Positions 34,978 to 43,188 of a DNA stretch of 64,000 nucleotides are shown one piece after another. The position numbers and the translations under genes are program-made. Origin of the DNA: Clostridiales bacterium (GTDB taxonomy: Bacteria > Bacillota > Clostridia > Oscillospirales > Acutalibacteraceae); assembly GCA_012839185.1 (NCBI GenBank), contig DUNU01000014.1, positions 112,413 through 176,412 on the forward strand, in the 5' to 3' direction. Within the stretch, counting starts at the first letter, position 1. The number at the start of each line of letters is the position of its first letter. The notes below the pieces were generated by a model, which did not search any database, was not told the DNA's origin, and saw only the letters and a list, made by a program, of their open reading frames with translations.

Positions 34978-35850
34978 TTACATTTTGGGGAAGGAATCCA
35001 TATGGAGGAAGAAGAATTCGAGAATGTCGGTCAATTTTTCATAATCGGTGGGTTCTTCAAAATATTTAGCGGTATTTGAATCGAATTCGTCAAATTCAAT
35101 GCTGTTATCTTTTGATATGAAGGCAAGGGGGTTGTAAGTTTCGGCAGAATAATAGATTGTAGCAAACTGGGTTTCGTCAATGCTGGCAACAATCTTGAAT
35201 GCAGCCTCACCGTCAATTTCTGCATTTTCCCACAGTGTAGGATTGATTGCAGTAAGTTTCGGAAGAACGATGCCGATATTCTTTATATCATCACCCAAGG
35301 ATGAAAAACCAATGTCATCAATGCCGAAAGTGTCAGCAAGGATCTGTTGTTCCTCAACCGTAAAAGTGCAGTAATTCTTGTTTGTGTGGTCGATAATCAT
35401 CATATCGCCTGTGCCGTATATAATAATACCGAGAGTAAAGTCTTCACCAAACATTTGTGCAAATTCTTTGCCCATAGGGGAGCCTTGAAGAATGCCTGCA
35501 TATATATCATTTCCGGAAACAGCATAAGCCATACCTTGATAAACAAAATAATATGACTGATAATAGGAAATGTTTTTTTCGAGTCCCAAAGCAAAACGGA
35601 GAGCAAGTCTTGCATCTGTCGTTTTAAGCTGGGCGTCTGAATTTGTATCGGCAAGAATTTTCTGCTCTTCATCAAGTGCGTCAAGTCCCATTGAGCCGCG
35701 AAGAATTAGTCTTGCGTCAATGGGGTTAACTTTACCGTCGCGGTTGATGTCACCGAGAATCCATTTCGGTTCTTCGTCGGCAAAAGAAATAAGACTGCCG
35801 AATGAGAATAATATTGAAATTGCTAATAAAACGGAAATAAATTTTTTCAT
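34978..35850 (-). CDS. Secreted protein with N-terminal dockerin repeats
   Basis: 290 residues. Signal peptide (about residues 1-24), then two dockerin-type calcium loops (GDINRDGKVNPIDARLILRG and ADTNSDAQLKTTDARLALRF; the second has Ala in place of the loop Gly). The remaining 200 residues form an unrecognised, mostly beta-rich domain with YYQSYYFVYQGMAYAVSGNDIYAG and GIIIYGTGDMMIIDHTNKNYCTF; the pattern recalls lipoprotein-localisation-like folds but that is weak. Start at the ATG 35850, with an in-frame GTG upstream rejected. No separate promoter was found, only the terminator of the gene upstream. Confidence 0.7.
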   Translation of the reverse strand: MKKFISVLLAISILFSFGSLISFADEEPKWILGDINRDGKVNPIDARLILRGSMGLDALDEEQKILADTNSDAQLKTTDARLALRFALGLEKNISYYQSYYFVYQGMAYAVSGNDIYAGILQGSPMGKEFAQMFGEDFTLGIIIYGTGDMMIIDHTNKNYCTFTVEEQQILADTFGIDDIGFSSLGDDIKNIGIVLPKLTAINPTLWENAEIDGEAAFKIVASIDETQFATIYYSAETYNPLAFISKDNSIEFDEFDSNTAKYFEEPTDYEKLTDILEFFFLHMDSFPKM

Positions 35851-35865
35851 AAAAATAACCACCAT

Positions 35866-35897
35866 ATAAAAATAGAAGGAGGAGGTTGCCTCCTCCT
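35866..35897 (-). terminator. Terminator of the 35912-36856 gene
   Basis: Minus strand: perfect stem AGGAGGAGG/CCTCCTCCT with a 3-nt loop, followed by TCTATTTTTATA. It sits 16 bp before the dockerin gene start, so that gene may depend on read-through. Confidence 0.75.
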
Positions 35898-35911
35898 GAA
35901 AGAGAGTGTAA

Positions 35912-36856
35912 TTAGGTATTGTTGTTTATAATGCTGAGAATTAAACGGAGAAGTCTGTAAAGAATGGAAACAATCTTGAAAATGGCATCGGAGTAAACAC
36001 CGCTTACCAGAATATCCATATTCTGTTTTACATTTTCACCGTCAATCTTGAAGATAAGACCGACAGGAATAAGACCGGAATCTTCTTCAATATCATCAAG
36101 TGTTGAGTCGTGCATATCGGCATAAAGAGTCTTGCGTTCGCCCATATAGAGAATACCGACTTCTTCACACTCGCAGACGCTGGTTTGTGCTTTAAGACCC
36201 ATGGGAATTTTTAATGTGTCTTCCGGTGGAGTTTCAACGCCGAACAAGGAATCACGATAGCCTTCATCAAGGATAACTTTGAAATAGTAATCCTCGCCCC
36301 AAACTCCTTGAAGTGTCTGAGCATTCTGGGGATCGCCAAGGTGATATGTGAAAACTTTGACGCCCTCTTTGCTCTGGAAAATTTCGCCCAAGGGGTTGCC
36401 GCCTTGCTGGAAAGAAGTCTTTTTATAGACGATGGTGAATCTCTTCAAGCGGAAGTTTTGGTCGATGTCAACGTTCGGAACTGTCAATACGATGTTTTTG
36501 TCCATAAAGATTGCATAGTTGCCGGAGAGCTCGTTAACGTCAACAGGCTGATTGTTTGCAAACAAAACGAAAGTTTCGGGATCGTATTTTTCTGCAAGAC
36601 TTATCGCAAATTCAAAAGTTGTGTTTGCCTCAATAGCGGAAAGGTCGGTATAAACTGTTGAATCGTAATAGATAACATAGTCGGCAGTTGCGGGATCACC
36701 GGTGATTGGGTTGTCGGTATTGATGTCTGCGGTTGCAAGAACTCTGCCTTCAACGTCGGGAAGTGTTACGCTGTAAGTTGAAGCTGCACTTGCCATAAGG
36801 GCAAATGATGATAAGAGCATGATAACCGAAAGAAATATTGCTAAAAACTTTTTCAT
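35912..36856 (-). CDS. Secreted protein of unknown function
   Basis: 314 residues. Signal peptide ending ...LMASAA, then beta-rich sequence containing YSVTLPDVEGRVLATADI, a segment VILDEGYRDSLFGV that resembles the listeria-type (B-repeat/InlB) or 'V-x-V-x-N-G' substrate of Clostridial surface proteins, and a short hydrophobic C-terminus (AIFKIVSILYRLLRLILSII) that may insert in the membrane. The C-terminal helix together with the signal peptide suggests a membrane-anchored exported protein. No family recognised. Start at 36856 after GGAGGAATATT; the earlier in-frame ATG at 36895 lies inside the promoter. Confidence 0.65.
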   Translation of the reverse strand: MKKFLAIFLSVIMLLSSFALMASAASTYSVTLPDVEGRVLATADINTDNPITGDPATADYVIYYDSTVYTDLSAIEANTTFEFAISLAEKYDPETFVLFANNQPVDVNELSGNYAIFMDKNIVLTVPNVDIDQNFRLKRFTIVYKKTSFQQGGNPLGEIFQSKEGVKVFTYHLGDPQNAQTLQGVWGEDYYFKVILDEGYRDSLFGVETPPEDTLKIPMGLKAQTSVCECEEVGILYMGERKTLYADMHDSTLDDIEEDSGLIPVGLIFKIDGENVKQNMDILVSGVYSDAIFKIVSILYRLLRLILSIINNNT

Positions 36857-36886
36857 AATATTCCTCCAAGAATTATTTACGATACA

Positions 36887-36915
36887 ATTATACACATCAT
36901 ATTGTAAAATGTCAA
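36887..36915 (-). promoter_or_regulatory. Promoter of secreted protein gene
   Basis: Minus strand: TTGACA (36915-36910), 17-bp spacer, TATAAT (36892-36887): full consensus. Confidence 0.85.
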
Positions 36916-36988
36916 GTAACTATTTGTAAACATTTATGCGTTATCAGAACAAATTGTTATCATAATATTTTTAGAGCAAAAATTCTTC

Positions 36989-37017
36989 TTGCAATTTTGA
37001 AAAATGTATGTTATAAT
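36989..37017 (+). promoter_or_regulatory. Promoter of yajC
   Basis: TTGCAA (36989-36994), 17-bp spacer, TATAAT (37012-37017). Confidence 0.8.
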
Positions 37018-37052
37018 GCACAAGATATTTTGATTTCTGAATGGAGAAAACT

Positions 37053-37481
37053 ATGATTAACTTACTCAACATGCTCGGCGGTGCAGGCGATCAGAAAGGC
37101 AGTATGTCTTATATCCTTGTTATGGTTGCTTTCTTTGGTGTTATGTACTTCCTTATGATTAGACCTCAGAAGAAAAAGCAGAAGGAAGAACAGAATATGC
37201 GTGATTCCATCCAGATTGGTGACGAAATCACTACAATCGGCGGAATTATGGGCAGAGTTGTTACCGTAAAAGAAGATTCACTCATCATCGAAACCGGTGC
37301 GGACCGCAACAAGATGAAGATAACTCGTTGGGCAATTCAGTCCAACAACACGGCAAATGACCGTGCCGAAGCTGAAAAAGCTGCCGCAAAAGCTGCTCAG
37401 GAAGCTGAAAAAGAAGAAAGAGCCGCCGCAAGAGGCAAGGCTCGCAAAACTCGTAAAACCAAGAACGAGGATGAGGAATAA
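37053..37481 (+). CDS. yajC: Preprotein translocase subunit YajC
   Basis: 142 residues. One membrane helix (MSYILVMVAFFGVMYFLMI) followed by RPQKKKQKEEQ and the conserved core IQIGDEITTIGGIMGRVVTVKEDSLIIETG. YajC accompanies SecDF at the Sec channel. The C-terminal 50 residues are an Ala/Glu/Lys-rich extension, probably helical, longer than in most YajC proteins. Start at 37053 uses GGAG seven bases upstream; an in-frame ATG at 37041 overlaps that site. Single-gene unit; secD and secF are not nearby. Confidence 0.92.
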   Translation: MINLLNMLGGAGDQKGSMSYILVMVAFFGVMYFLMIRPQKKKQKEEQNMRDSIQIGDEITTIGGIMGRVVTVKEDSLIIETGADRNKMKITRWAIQSNNTANDRAEAEKAAAKAAQEAEKEERAAARGKARKTRKTKNEDEE

Positions 37482-37488
37482 TTTTATG

Positions 37489-37511
37489 CCTGCGATTTTC
37501 GCAGGTTTTTT
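37489..37511 (+). terminator. Terminator of yajC
   Basis: Stem CCTGCG/CGCAGG, loop ATTTT, then six T. Confidence 0.88.
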
Positions 37512-37520
37512 ATTTTTGTG

Positions 37521-37549
37521 TTGCATATTGGTTTGGAATGTGATATAAT
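37521..37549 (+). promoter_or_regulatory. Promoter of secreted esterase gene
   Basis: TTGCAT (37521-37526), 17-bp spacer, TATAAT (37544-37549). Confidence 0.75.
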
Positions 37550-37581
37550 TTCAAAAGAGAATTAATTTCAGGAGGTTTTTT

Positions 37582-38619
37582 ATGAAAAAAATTATTTCAC
37601 TTTTGCTTGCGACAGTTATGATTTTTGGTGTTACATTAAGTGTATCTGCTGCTCCGCTTTCGGATGGTCTTGATGCGATCCGTGCTGAATTTCAAAAAGG
37701 AGTTGGTCCCGAAACTGACGGATATGCCATTGATTATCGTTATTTTTCTCCCGCAGAAGAAAATGATGATACAAAATATCCTCTTTTGATTTTCCTTCAC
37801 GGTATGGGTGACGGCAGAAATGAAGAAACTCCCCTTAACAGTCATCTGGTCGCTAATTTCGCAAGTGATGAATTTCAGGCTCGTTTTGGGGAAGGTGCGT
37901 TTATTATGCTTCCTCGTTCACTTGAAGAAAAGGGTTTGTTCTGGCCGTATCAGTTAATTGCTCCTTTAAAAGCCGCGATTGATGATTTTATTGCTGTAAA
38001 CGGTGCTAATATTGACCTCTCCCGCATCTATATCGGCGGTTATTCCGTAGGCGGAAAGATGACTTTGGTTATGACAATTGCATTTCCCGAAATGTTTGCT
38101 GCGGCACTTCCGATATGTCCTGCCTGGTCTCCGACAAGTGATATGATTGAGTATATTGCCGATATGCCGATATGGCTTACTTCTGCAACTACTGACCCGC
38201 TTGTAACCTATTATTTCGGTGTTGCAAACACTTGGAACAGGCTTGCGAAAGTAACGAATGTTCCAGAAAAATGTCGTTTTACAACTCTTACAAGATGTTG
38301 TTATCCCGATGGTAAAATTGCGATGAGTGCTCATCATTCATGGATTGCCGTTCAGAGTGATATGTTCTCAAGCGATAACGGTGATTATCCGCATTCACGA
38401 ATTGTTGACGGTTTGGGCAATGAGGTTAAACTTGAATATCCTAACGGTGTGATAAGTTGGCTTATGCAACACACAAGCGATTATGACGGCACGGCGACAA
38501 CGGGAACGGGGAATATCACAAAGGATACCAATATTTCAAGTATTATTTCTTATGAGAACTTTCTTGACTTTTTCACGGTTTTATTTAACGGAATAAAACT
38601 TATGTTCAGTTTCTTATAA
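37582..38619 (+). CDS. Secreted alpha/beta hydrolase (esterase, PHB-depolymerase/feruloyl-esterase-like)
   Basis: 345 residues. Signal peptide ending VSAAP, then an alpha/beta hydrolase: oxyanion region LLIFLHGMGDGRNEETP, nucleophile Ser in YIGGYSVGGKMT (G-x-S-x-G-G), acid likely in TSATTDPLV, and His in MSAHHSWIAV. Layout fits extracellular carbohydrate esterases (CE1-like) or peptidase-like esterases. The last 15 residues are hydrophobic and may attach it to the membrane. Substrate unknown. It has its own promoter and terminator. Confidence 0.8.
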   Translation: MKKIISLLLATVMIFGVTLSVSAAPLSDGLDAIRAEFQKGVGPETDGYAIDYRYFSPAEENDDTKYPLLIFLHGMGDGRNEETPLNSHLVANFASDEFQARFGEGAFIMLPRSLEEKGLFWPYQLIAPLKAAIDDFIAVNGANIDLSRIYIGGYSVGGKMTLVMTIAFPEMFAAALPICPAWSPTSDMIEYIADMPIWLTSATTDPLVTYYFGVANTWNRLAKVTNVPEKCRFTTLTRCCYPDGKIAMSAHHSWIAVQSDMFSSDNGDYPHSRIVDGLGNEVKLEYPNGVISWLMQHTSDYDGTATTGTGNITKDTNISSIISYENFLDFFTVLFNGIKLMFSFL

Positions 38620-38631
38620 AAATAAAAAATA

Positions 38632-38660
38632 AGGTTGCAGAAATGCAGCCTCATTTTTTT
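38632..38660 (+). terminator. Terminator of secreted esterase gene
   Basis: Stem AGGTTGCA/TGCAGCCT (one G-T pair), loop GAAA, then CATTTTTTT. Lies between convergent stops. Confidence 0.85.
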
Positions 38661-38671
38661 GAGTGTTTAGT

Positions 38672-39343
38672 TTATGACTTATATTCGGTGCGGATAAAGT
38701 CATTTTCTTTATCGAAAAACCATACTCTTGCGTCGGGACGGGCATCGGCAACAAGAACTTCCGTTTTGCCGTCAATATACAAAAAGGCGGTCTCGTTTTC
38801 AAGAGCCAAGCCCGAAAAATCGGACAGTTTTACCGCATCGTTAAACCCTTGCCAAGCCTCACATTCATAGTGCGGACAGTTCGTGTAGGGCAAAAGTCCC
38901 AGACAATCGACAAGCATAAACGAGCTTTCGGAACCGCAGTCGTCATAACCTTGCGAAAACCAGCACATTGAACCGGATGACTGACCGTAGAGTACTTTTC
39001 CGTCGTCAAAGGCTTCTTTGAGATATTTTCCGGCACCTGTTTTATTCCATATATCCATACAGAATTTAAGATTTCCGCCGGGGACGTGGATAATATCAGC
39101 ATTTCTGATTTTTTCTGCAATAATATCCTCATTTATATATGGATGAGTAAGATATAAAAACTCCGACGGACAGCCCATTTTTGCATAAAAACCAAACTCG
39201 CCTTTGTCACCGAAGTCATAGCAGGTTGTCGGAATCTGAAGATAATTCGGTGTTGATTTTCCGGTAAGTGAAATAATATATTTTGCCAATATGACAAAGT
39301 CTTTTCCCTCAAAACCGCCGCCGATACCGATAATTTTACCCAT
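38672..39343 (-). CDS. Peptidase E-like (S51 family) serine peptidase
   Basis: 223 residues with the class I glutamine-amidotransferase-like fold. Nucleophile Ser in LYGQSSGSMCWF (family: G-x-S-A-G-A), the preceding VPGGNLKFCMD, and ALENETAFLYIDG near the end, where family members carry the His/Glu of the triad. Peptidase E cleaves Asp-Xaa dipeptides; this member may act on other small peptides. The GxSSG variant is common in the Clostridial subgroup. It overlaps the rhaB stop by 8 bp, so it is the second gene of the rhaB unit. Confidence 0.8.
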   Translation of the reverse strand: MGKIIGIGGGFEGKDFVILAKYIISLTGKSTPNYLQIPTTCYDFGDKGEFGFYAKMGCPSEFLYLTHPYINEDIIAEKIRNADIIHVPGGNLKFCMDIWNKTGAGKYLKEAFDDGKVLYGQSSGSMCWFSQGYDDCGSESSFMLVDCLGLLPYTNCPHYECEAWQGFNDAVKLSDFSGLALENETAFLYIDGKTEVLVADARPDARVWFFDKENDFIRTEYKS

Positions 39344-40799
39344 TGATTACCTCGATAAATCTCTTATAAGCCTTTGCCCATATGTCTGTGTCGGCAGGCT
39401 CATAAATTTTAATATCTGTGCTGTCTGCAATGATTTTTCTTGCTTCCTGATTGTCATCTATAACACCGCTTGCAATAAACTGAATGGCGATGTTGCCGAG
39501 AACCGTCGCTTCAATCGGACCGGCAGATACGGGAATAGCCAATGAATTTGCTGTCATCTGGAGCAAGAGTTTATCTTTTACTCCGCCGCCGATAACATAG
39601 AGTTTTTCGTAAATTTTCTCGGTGCAATCCTGCAAACATTCGTTGGTATAACGGTATTTCATTGCGATACTTTCATAGATACAACGCATGATTTCGCCGA
39701 CTGTTTCGGGGATTTCCTGACCAGTGCGGGAACAATATTCACGCACACGCTGGGGAATATTGCCCATAGGTGAAAATTCCGGAGCATCGGGGTCGATAAA
39801 GCACTTAAAAGGCTTCGATTCAAGTGCAAGTTTTTCCAGATCGGCGTAAGAATAATCTTCGCCTTCTCTCTGCCAATGACGACGGCTTTCCTGAATAAGC
39901 CAAAGACCTATGATATTTTTCAGGAAGGATATTTTGCAGTCAAAACCGCCTTCGTTGGTGATATTGTATTTCTTGGTTTTTTCGTTTATAATCGGTTCGT
40001 CAAGTTCCGTTCCGAAAAGAGACCATGTGCCGCAGGAAAGGAAGGCAAAATCTTTTTCAAGCGTGGGAACGGCGAACATGGCACTTGCCGTGTCGTGACC
40101 GCAGACCGCGACGACATTTACAGGCTCTATTCCGAGTTCTTCACAAATTTCGGGAGAAACCCGTCCGACAATCTGACCGGGCTTGATGAGCGGACACATC
40201 AGGTCTTTGTTTATATTCAGTTTTTCAAGCAACTTATCTGACCATTCGTGCTTGAAAACATCAAGCATCTGGGTGGTTGATGCCATTGAAAATTCGCTCT
40301 TTTTCTCTCCCGTCAGGAAATAATTAAAGAGGTCGGGCATAAGGATTACTTTGTCCGTACGCTCCATAAGTTCCGGTCTGTCACGTAAAAGTGCAAGAAG
40401 TTGAAAAACGGTATTAAACTGCATAAACTGAATACCGGTAATGTCATACATTTCGCTGTTTGATATGAATTTTTCGGAATATTCAATCATACCGTCATTG
40501 CGGCTGTCCCGATAATGGACGGGATTTTCAAGCAGACGACCGTCTTTGTCGATAAGACCGAAATCAACGCCCCAGGTGTCAATACCGATACTGTCAAAAC
40601 CGTGAACTTTGGCTTTAACAATTCCTTGTTTTATCTCGTGCCACAGGCGTAAAATATCCCAGTAAACCGTGCCGTTTAATATGACGGGATCATTTGAAAA
40701 ACGGTGGACTTCGGTTAACGAAATTTTGCCGTTTTCAAGGCTGCCGATAACTGCTCTGCCGGATGAGGCACCAAAATCAAATGCAAGTACGTTTTTCAT
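39336..40799 (-). CDS. rhaB: Rhamnulokinase
   Basis: 487 residues of the FGGY kinase fold. N-terminal LAFDFGASSGRAVIG (phosphate-1 loop; the A-S-S-G-R form marks rhamnulokinase), SIGIDTWGVDFGLID, PVHYRDSRNDGM, VCGHDTASAMFAVP and the C-terminal GGGVKDKLLLQMTANSLAIPVSAGPIEATVLGNIAIQ. It phosphorylates L-rhamnulose; related fuculokinases have different first motifs. Start at 40799 after GGAGAAAAAT. No rhamnose isomerase or aldolase is adjacent; the isomerase-family gene at 13936 is the nearest candidate partner. It faces the GH95 gene across a 136-bp divergent promoter region. Confidence 0.92.
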   Translation of the reverse strand: MKNVLAFDFGASSGRAVIGSLENGKISLTEVHRFSNDPVILNGTVYWDILRLWHEIKQGIVKAKVHGFDSIGIDTWGVDFGLIDKDGRLLENPVHYRDSRNDGMIEYSEKFISNSEMYDITGIQFMQFNTVFQLLALLRDRPELMERTDKVILMPDLFNYFLTGEKKSEFSMASTTQMLDVFKHEWSDKLLEKLNINKDLMCPLIKPGQIVGRVSPEICEELGIEPVNVVAVCGHDTASAMFAVPTLEKDFAFLSCGTWSLFGTELDEPIINEKTKKYNITNEGGFDCKISFLKNIIGLWLIQESRRHWQREGEDYSYADLEKLALESKPFKCFIDPDAPEFSPMGNIPQRVREYCSRTGQEIPETVGEIMRCIYESIAMKYRYTNECLQDCTEKIYEKLYVIGGGVKDKLLLQMTANSLAIPVSAGPIEATVLGNIAIQFIASGVIDDNQEARKIIADSTDIKIYEPADTDIWAKAYKRFIEVING

Positions 40800-40829
40800 A
40801 TTTTTCTCCAATTTATATCGCTGAATTTG

Positions 40830-40858
40830 ATTATAACATGATTGTTAAAATTTTTCAA
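40830..40858 (-). promoter_or_regulatory. Promoter of rhaB - peptidase unit
   Basis: Minus strand: TTGAAA (40858-40853), 17-bp spacer, TATAAT (40835-40830). Confidence 0.78.
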
Positions 40859-40873
40859 CCGCTAATTAAATTC

Positions 40874-40902
40874 TTGACTTATAAAGTGTGATGTGTTATT
40901 AT
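40874..40902 (+). promoter_or_regulatory. Promoter of GH95 - ftsK - anSME operon
   Basis: TTGACT (40874-40879), 17-bp spacer, TATTAT (40897-40902). Back to back with the rhaB promoter, 15 bp between -35 boxes, so one regulator could act on both. Confidence 0.65.
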
Positions 40903-40935
40903 ATAAAGTGATAAATTATTGTCGTAGGTGAGGAT

Positions 40936-43188
40936 ATGAACATTAACAGTCATAATTTGTTTTATAAAGAACCTGCAAACGATTGGGTTGAGGCTCTTGC
41001 AATCGGTAACGGGAAACTCGGCGGAATGTGTTTTTGCGGAACTGAATATGATAAAATTTCGTTAAATCACGATGAACTTTGGAGCGGTTTTCCGCGTGAT
41101 ACAACTAACGGCGTAAGCTATAAGACATATGAGGCGGCTCGTGAGCTTGCATATCAAGGCAAATATATTGATGCTCAGAATCTCTTGGAAAAGGATTTTC
41201 AAGGCTTAAATACCAATGCTTATTTGCCTTTCGGAGATCTGATTATCGGACACAAGAAGGGGGAAGTGAAAAATTATTCCCGCCGTCTTGATTTGCGTAA
41301 TTCCTTGGCGACCTGCGAATATGACTTAAATGACGGAAAAATCAAAAAGACATATTTTGCGAGTTTTCCCGAAAATGTGATTGTCGTTCGTGTTGAAAGT
41401 GAAAATCTCCTTAATTTTACCATTTCGATGCAAAGCGAACTTCGCTTTTCCACAAAGAGCGAGAAAGATACTTTAGTTCTTGACGGAACTTGTTTTTCCG
41501 CTTCCAAAAATAGTATTGAGAGAACTAAAAATTTGGTTTGTGAACTTTATTCCGATAAAGACGAGGAACACGGAATTGATTTTCGTGGTGCTGTAACGGT
41601 TAAGGCTGACGGTGCGGTACAATATTTTAACGATAAGATAGAAATTACCGCAAATGAATTTACTCTTTATTTTTCCTGTGAGAGCAGTTTCAACGGCTTT
41701 GACAAACATCCCTATTTAGAAGGCAAACCGTATAAAGATGAAGCAATTTCTTATGTAAAAGCAGCCGCAGAAAAGGAATATGAAAAGCTTTTAGCCGAAC
41801 ATATTGCCGATGTAACCGAGATTTATGACAGAGTTGAATTTAATATTTCCGGAGAGAGCAATGACCTAATTCCCACATTGGATAGATTTAAGGGCGAGCC
41901 GGACAACTCTCTTCACGAATTGATATTTAATTTTGGAAGGTATCTGACGATAGCATCTTCAAGACCGGACAGTCAATGCACGAATCTTCAGGGTATATGG
42001 AACAATAAAATCGATCCGCCGTGGCAGAGCAATTATACAGTCAACATCAACACCGAAATGAACTACTTCCCGACACTTGCCTGCAATATGGCTGAACTTC
42101 AGGAGCCGCTTAACCGTTTTGTCAAAGAACTTTCGGTTGCGGGACAAAATACTGCGAAACAGTTTTATAATGCTCGCGGTTTTTGCTGTCATCACAATTC
42201 CGACATTTGGCGTCATACCGTTCCCGTTCAAGGCTCTGCATGCTGGTCTTTCTGGCCGATGGCTGGTGCATGGTTTTGTCACAATATCTTTGAATATTAC
42301 GAATATACCCTTGACAAAAAATTTCTTGAAGAAACCGCTTTGCCTATCATGAGAGGCTCTGTTGAGTTTATCCTTGATGTTCTTACTCCCGACAAGGACG
42401 GATATTTAATCTTTGCTCCGTCAACATCTCCCGAAAACAAATTCTTTGTCGGGTTAAATCAAAGTGCCGTTTCGCTTACGACATATATGACAATGGGAAT
42501 AATCAGAGGTTTATTCACCGATTTCATTAAGGCTTGCGACGAACTGGGTATTGCTGACGAGGATTATATTTCGGTAAAGGAAAAACTGCCGAAATTACTG
42601 CCTTTCAGAACTGACTCAAAGGGCAGGCTTTTGGAGTGGTATGAGGAGAATAAAGAGGTTGAGCCGAAACATCGTCATTGTTCGCATCTTTATGCCTTAC
42701 ATCCCGCAAGACTGATAAATCCCGTTGAAACTCCCGAGCTGGCAGAGGCTGCGAAAAAGACGCTTGAAGCAAGGGGCGACGACGGAACGGGCTGGAGTTT
42801 AGGTTGGAAAATATGTTTCTGGGCAAGGCTGTTTGACGGAAACCATGCTCTTAAACTTCTGAATATGCAACTTCGTCTGGTCAGCAGTAAAAATATATTT
42901 TATATGAGTGGCGGCGGAACATATCCGAATTTGTTTGATGCACATCCTCCGTTTCAGATTGACGGCAACTTTGCCGCACCCGCAGGAATATCCGAAATGC
43001 TTTTACAGAATATCGGCGATGAACTCTATCTTCTTCCCGCATTGCCGGACGCATGGAAAGACGGCTCTGTAAAGGGACTTCGAGCAAAAGGAAATATTAC
43101 CGTTGACATAGAATGGCAGGACAAAAAAGTTACTGATTATACCATTCACGGTGATTTGGGTAATATTAAAGTGAGAAAAAATGGCTGA
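40936..43188 (+). CDS. GH95 family alpha-L-fucosidase-like glycoside hydrolase
   Basis: 750 residues, the normal GH95 length. N-terminal beta-sandwich begins LFYKEPANDWVEALAIGNGKLGGM and ISLNHDELWSG. The (alpha/alpha)6 barrel carries the active-site region LQGIWNNKIDPPWQSNYTVNINTEMNYFP (Asn/Glu residues of the inverting mechanism) and CHHNSDIWR; the end has GTYPNLFDAHPPFQIDGNFAA. GH95 members remove alpha-1,2-linked L-fucose or L-galactose from glycans. No signal peptide, so it works inside the cell on imported oligosaccharides. The stop overlaps the ftsK start by 8 bp. Confidence 0.92.
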   Translation: MNINSHNLFYKEPANDWVEALAIGNGKLGGMCFCGTEYDKISLNHDELWSGFPRDTTNGVSYKTYEAARELAYQGKYIDAQNLLEKDFQGLNTNAYLPFGDLIIGHKKGEVKNYSRRLDLRNSLATCEYDLNDGKIKKTYFASFPENVIVVRVESENLLNFTISMQSELRFSTKSEKDTLVLDGTCFSASKNSIERTKNLVCELYSDKDEEHGIDFRGAVTVKADGAVQYFNDKIEITANEFTLYFSCESSFNGFDKHPYLEGKPYKDEAISYVKAAAEKEYEKLLAEHIADVTEIYDRVEFNISGESNDLIPTLDRFKGEPDNSLHELIFNFGRYLTIASSRPDSQCTNLQGIWNNKIDPPWQSNYTVNINTEMNYFPTLACNMAELQEPLNRFVKELSVAGQNTAKQFYNARGFCCHHNSDIWRHTVPVQGSACWSFWPMAGAWFCHNIFEYYEYTLDKKFLEETALPIMRGSVEFILDVLTPDKDGYLIFAPSTSPENKFFVGLNQSAVSLTTYMTMGIIRGLFTDFIKACDELGIADEDYISVKEKLPKLLPFRTDSKGRLLEWYEENKEVEPKHRHCSHLYALHPARLINPVETPELAEAAKKTLEARGDDGTGWSLGWKICFWARLFDGNHALKLLNMQLRLVSSKNIFYMSGGGTYPNLFDAHPPFQIDGNFAAPAGISEMLLQNIGDELYLLPALPDAWKDGSVKGLRAKGNITVDIEWQDKKVTDYTIHGDLGNIKVRKNG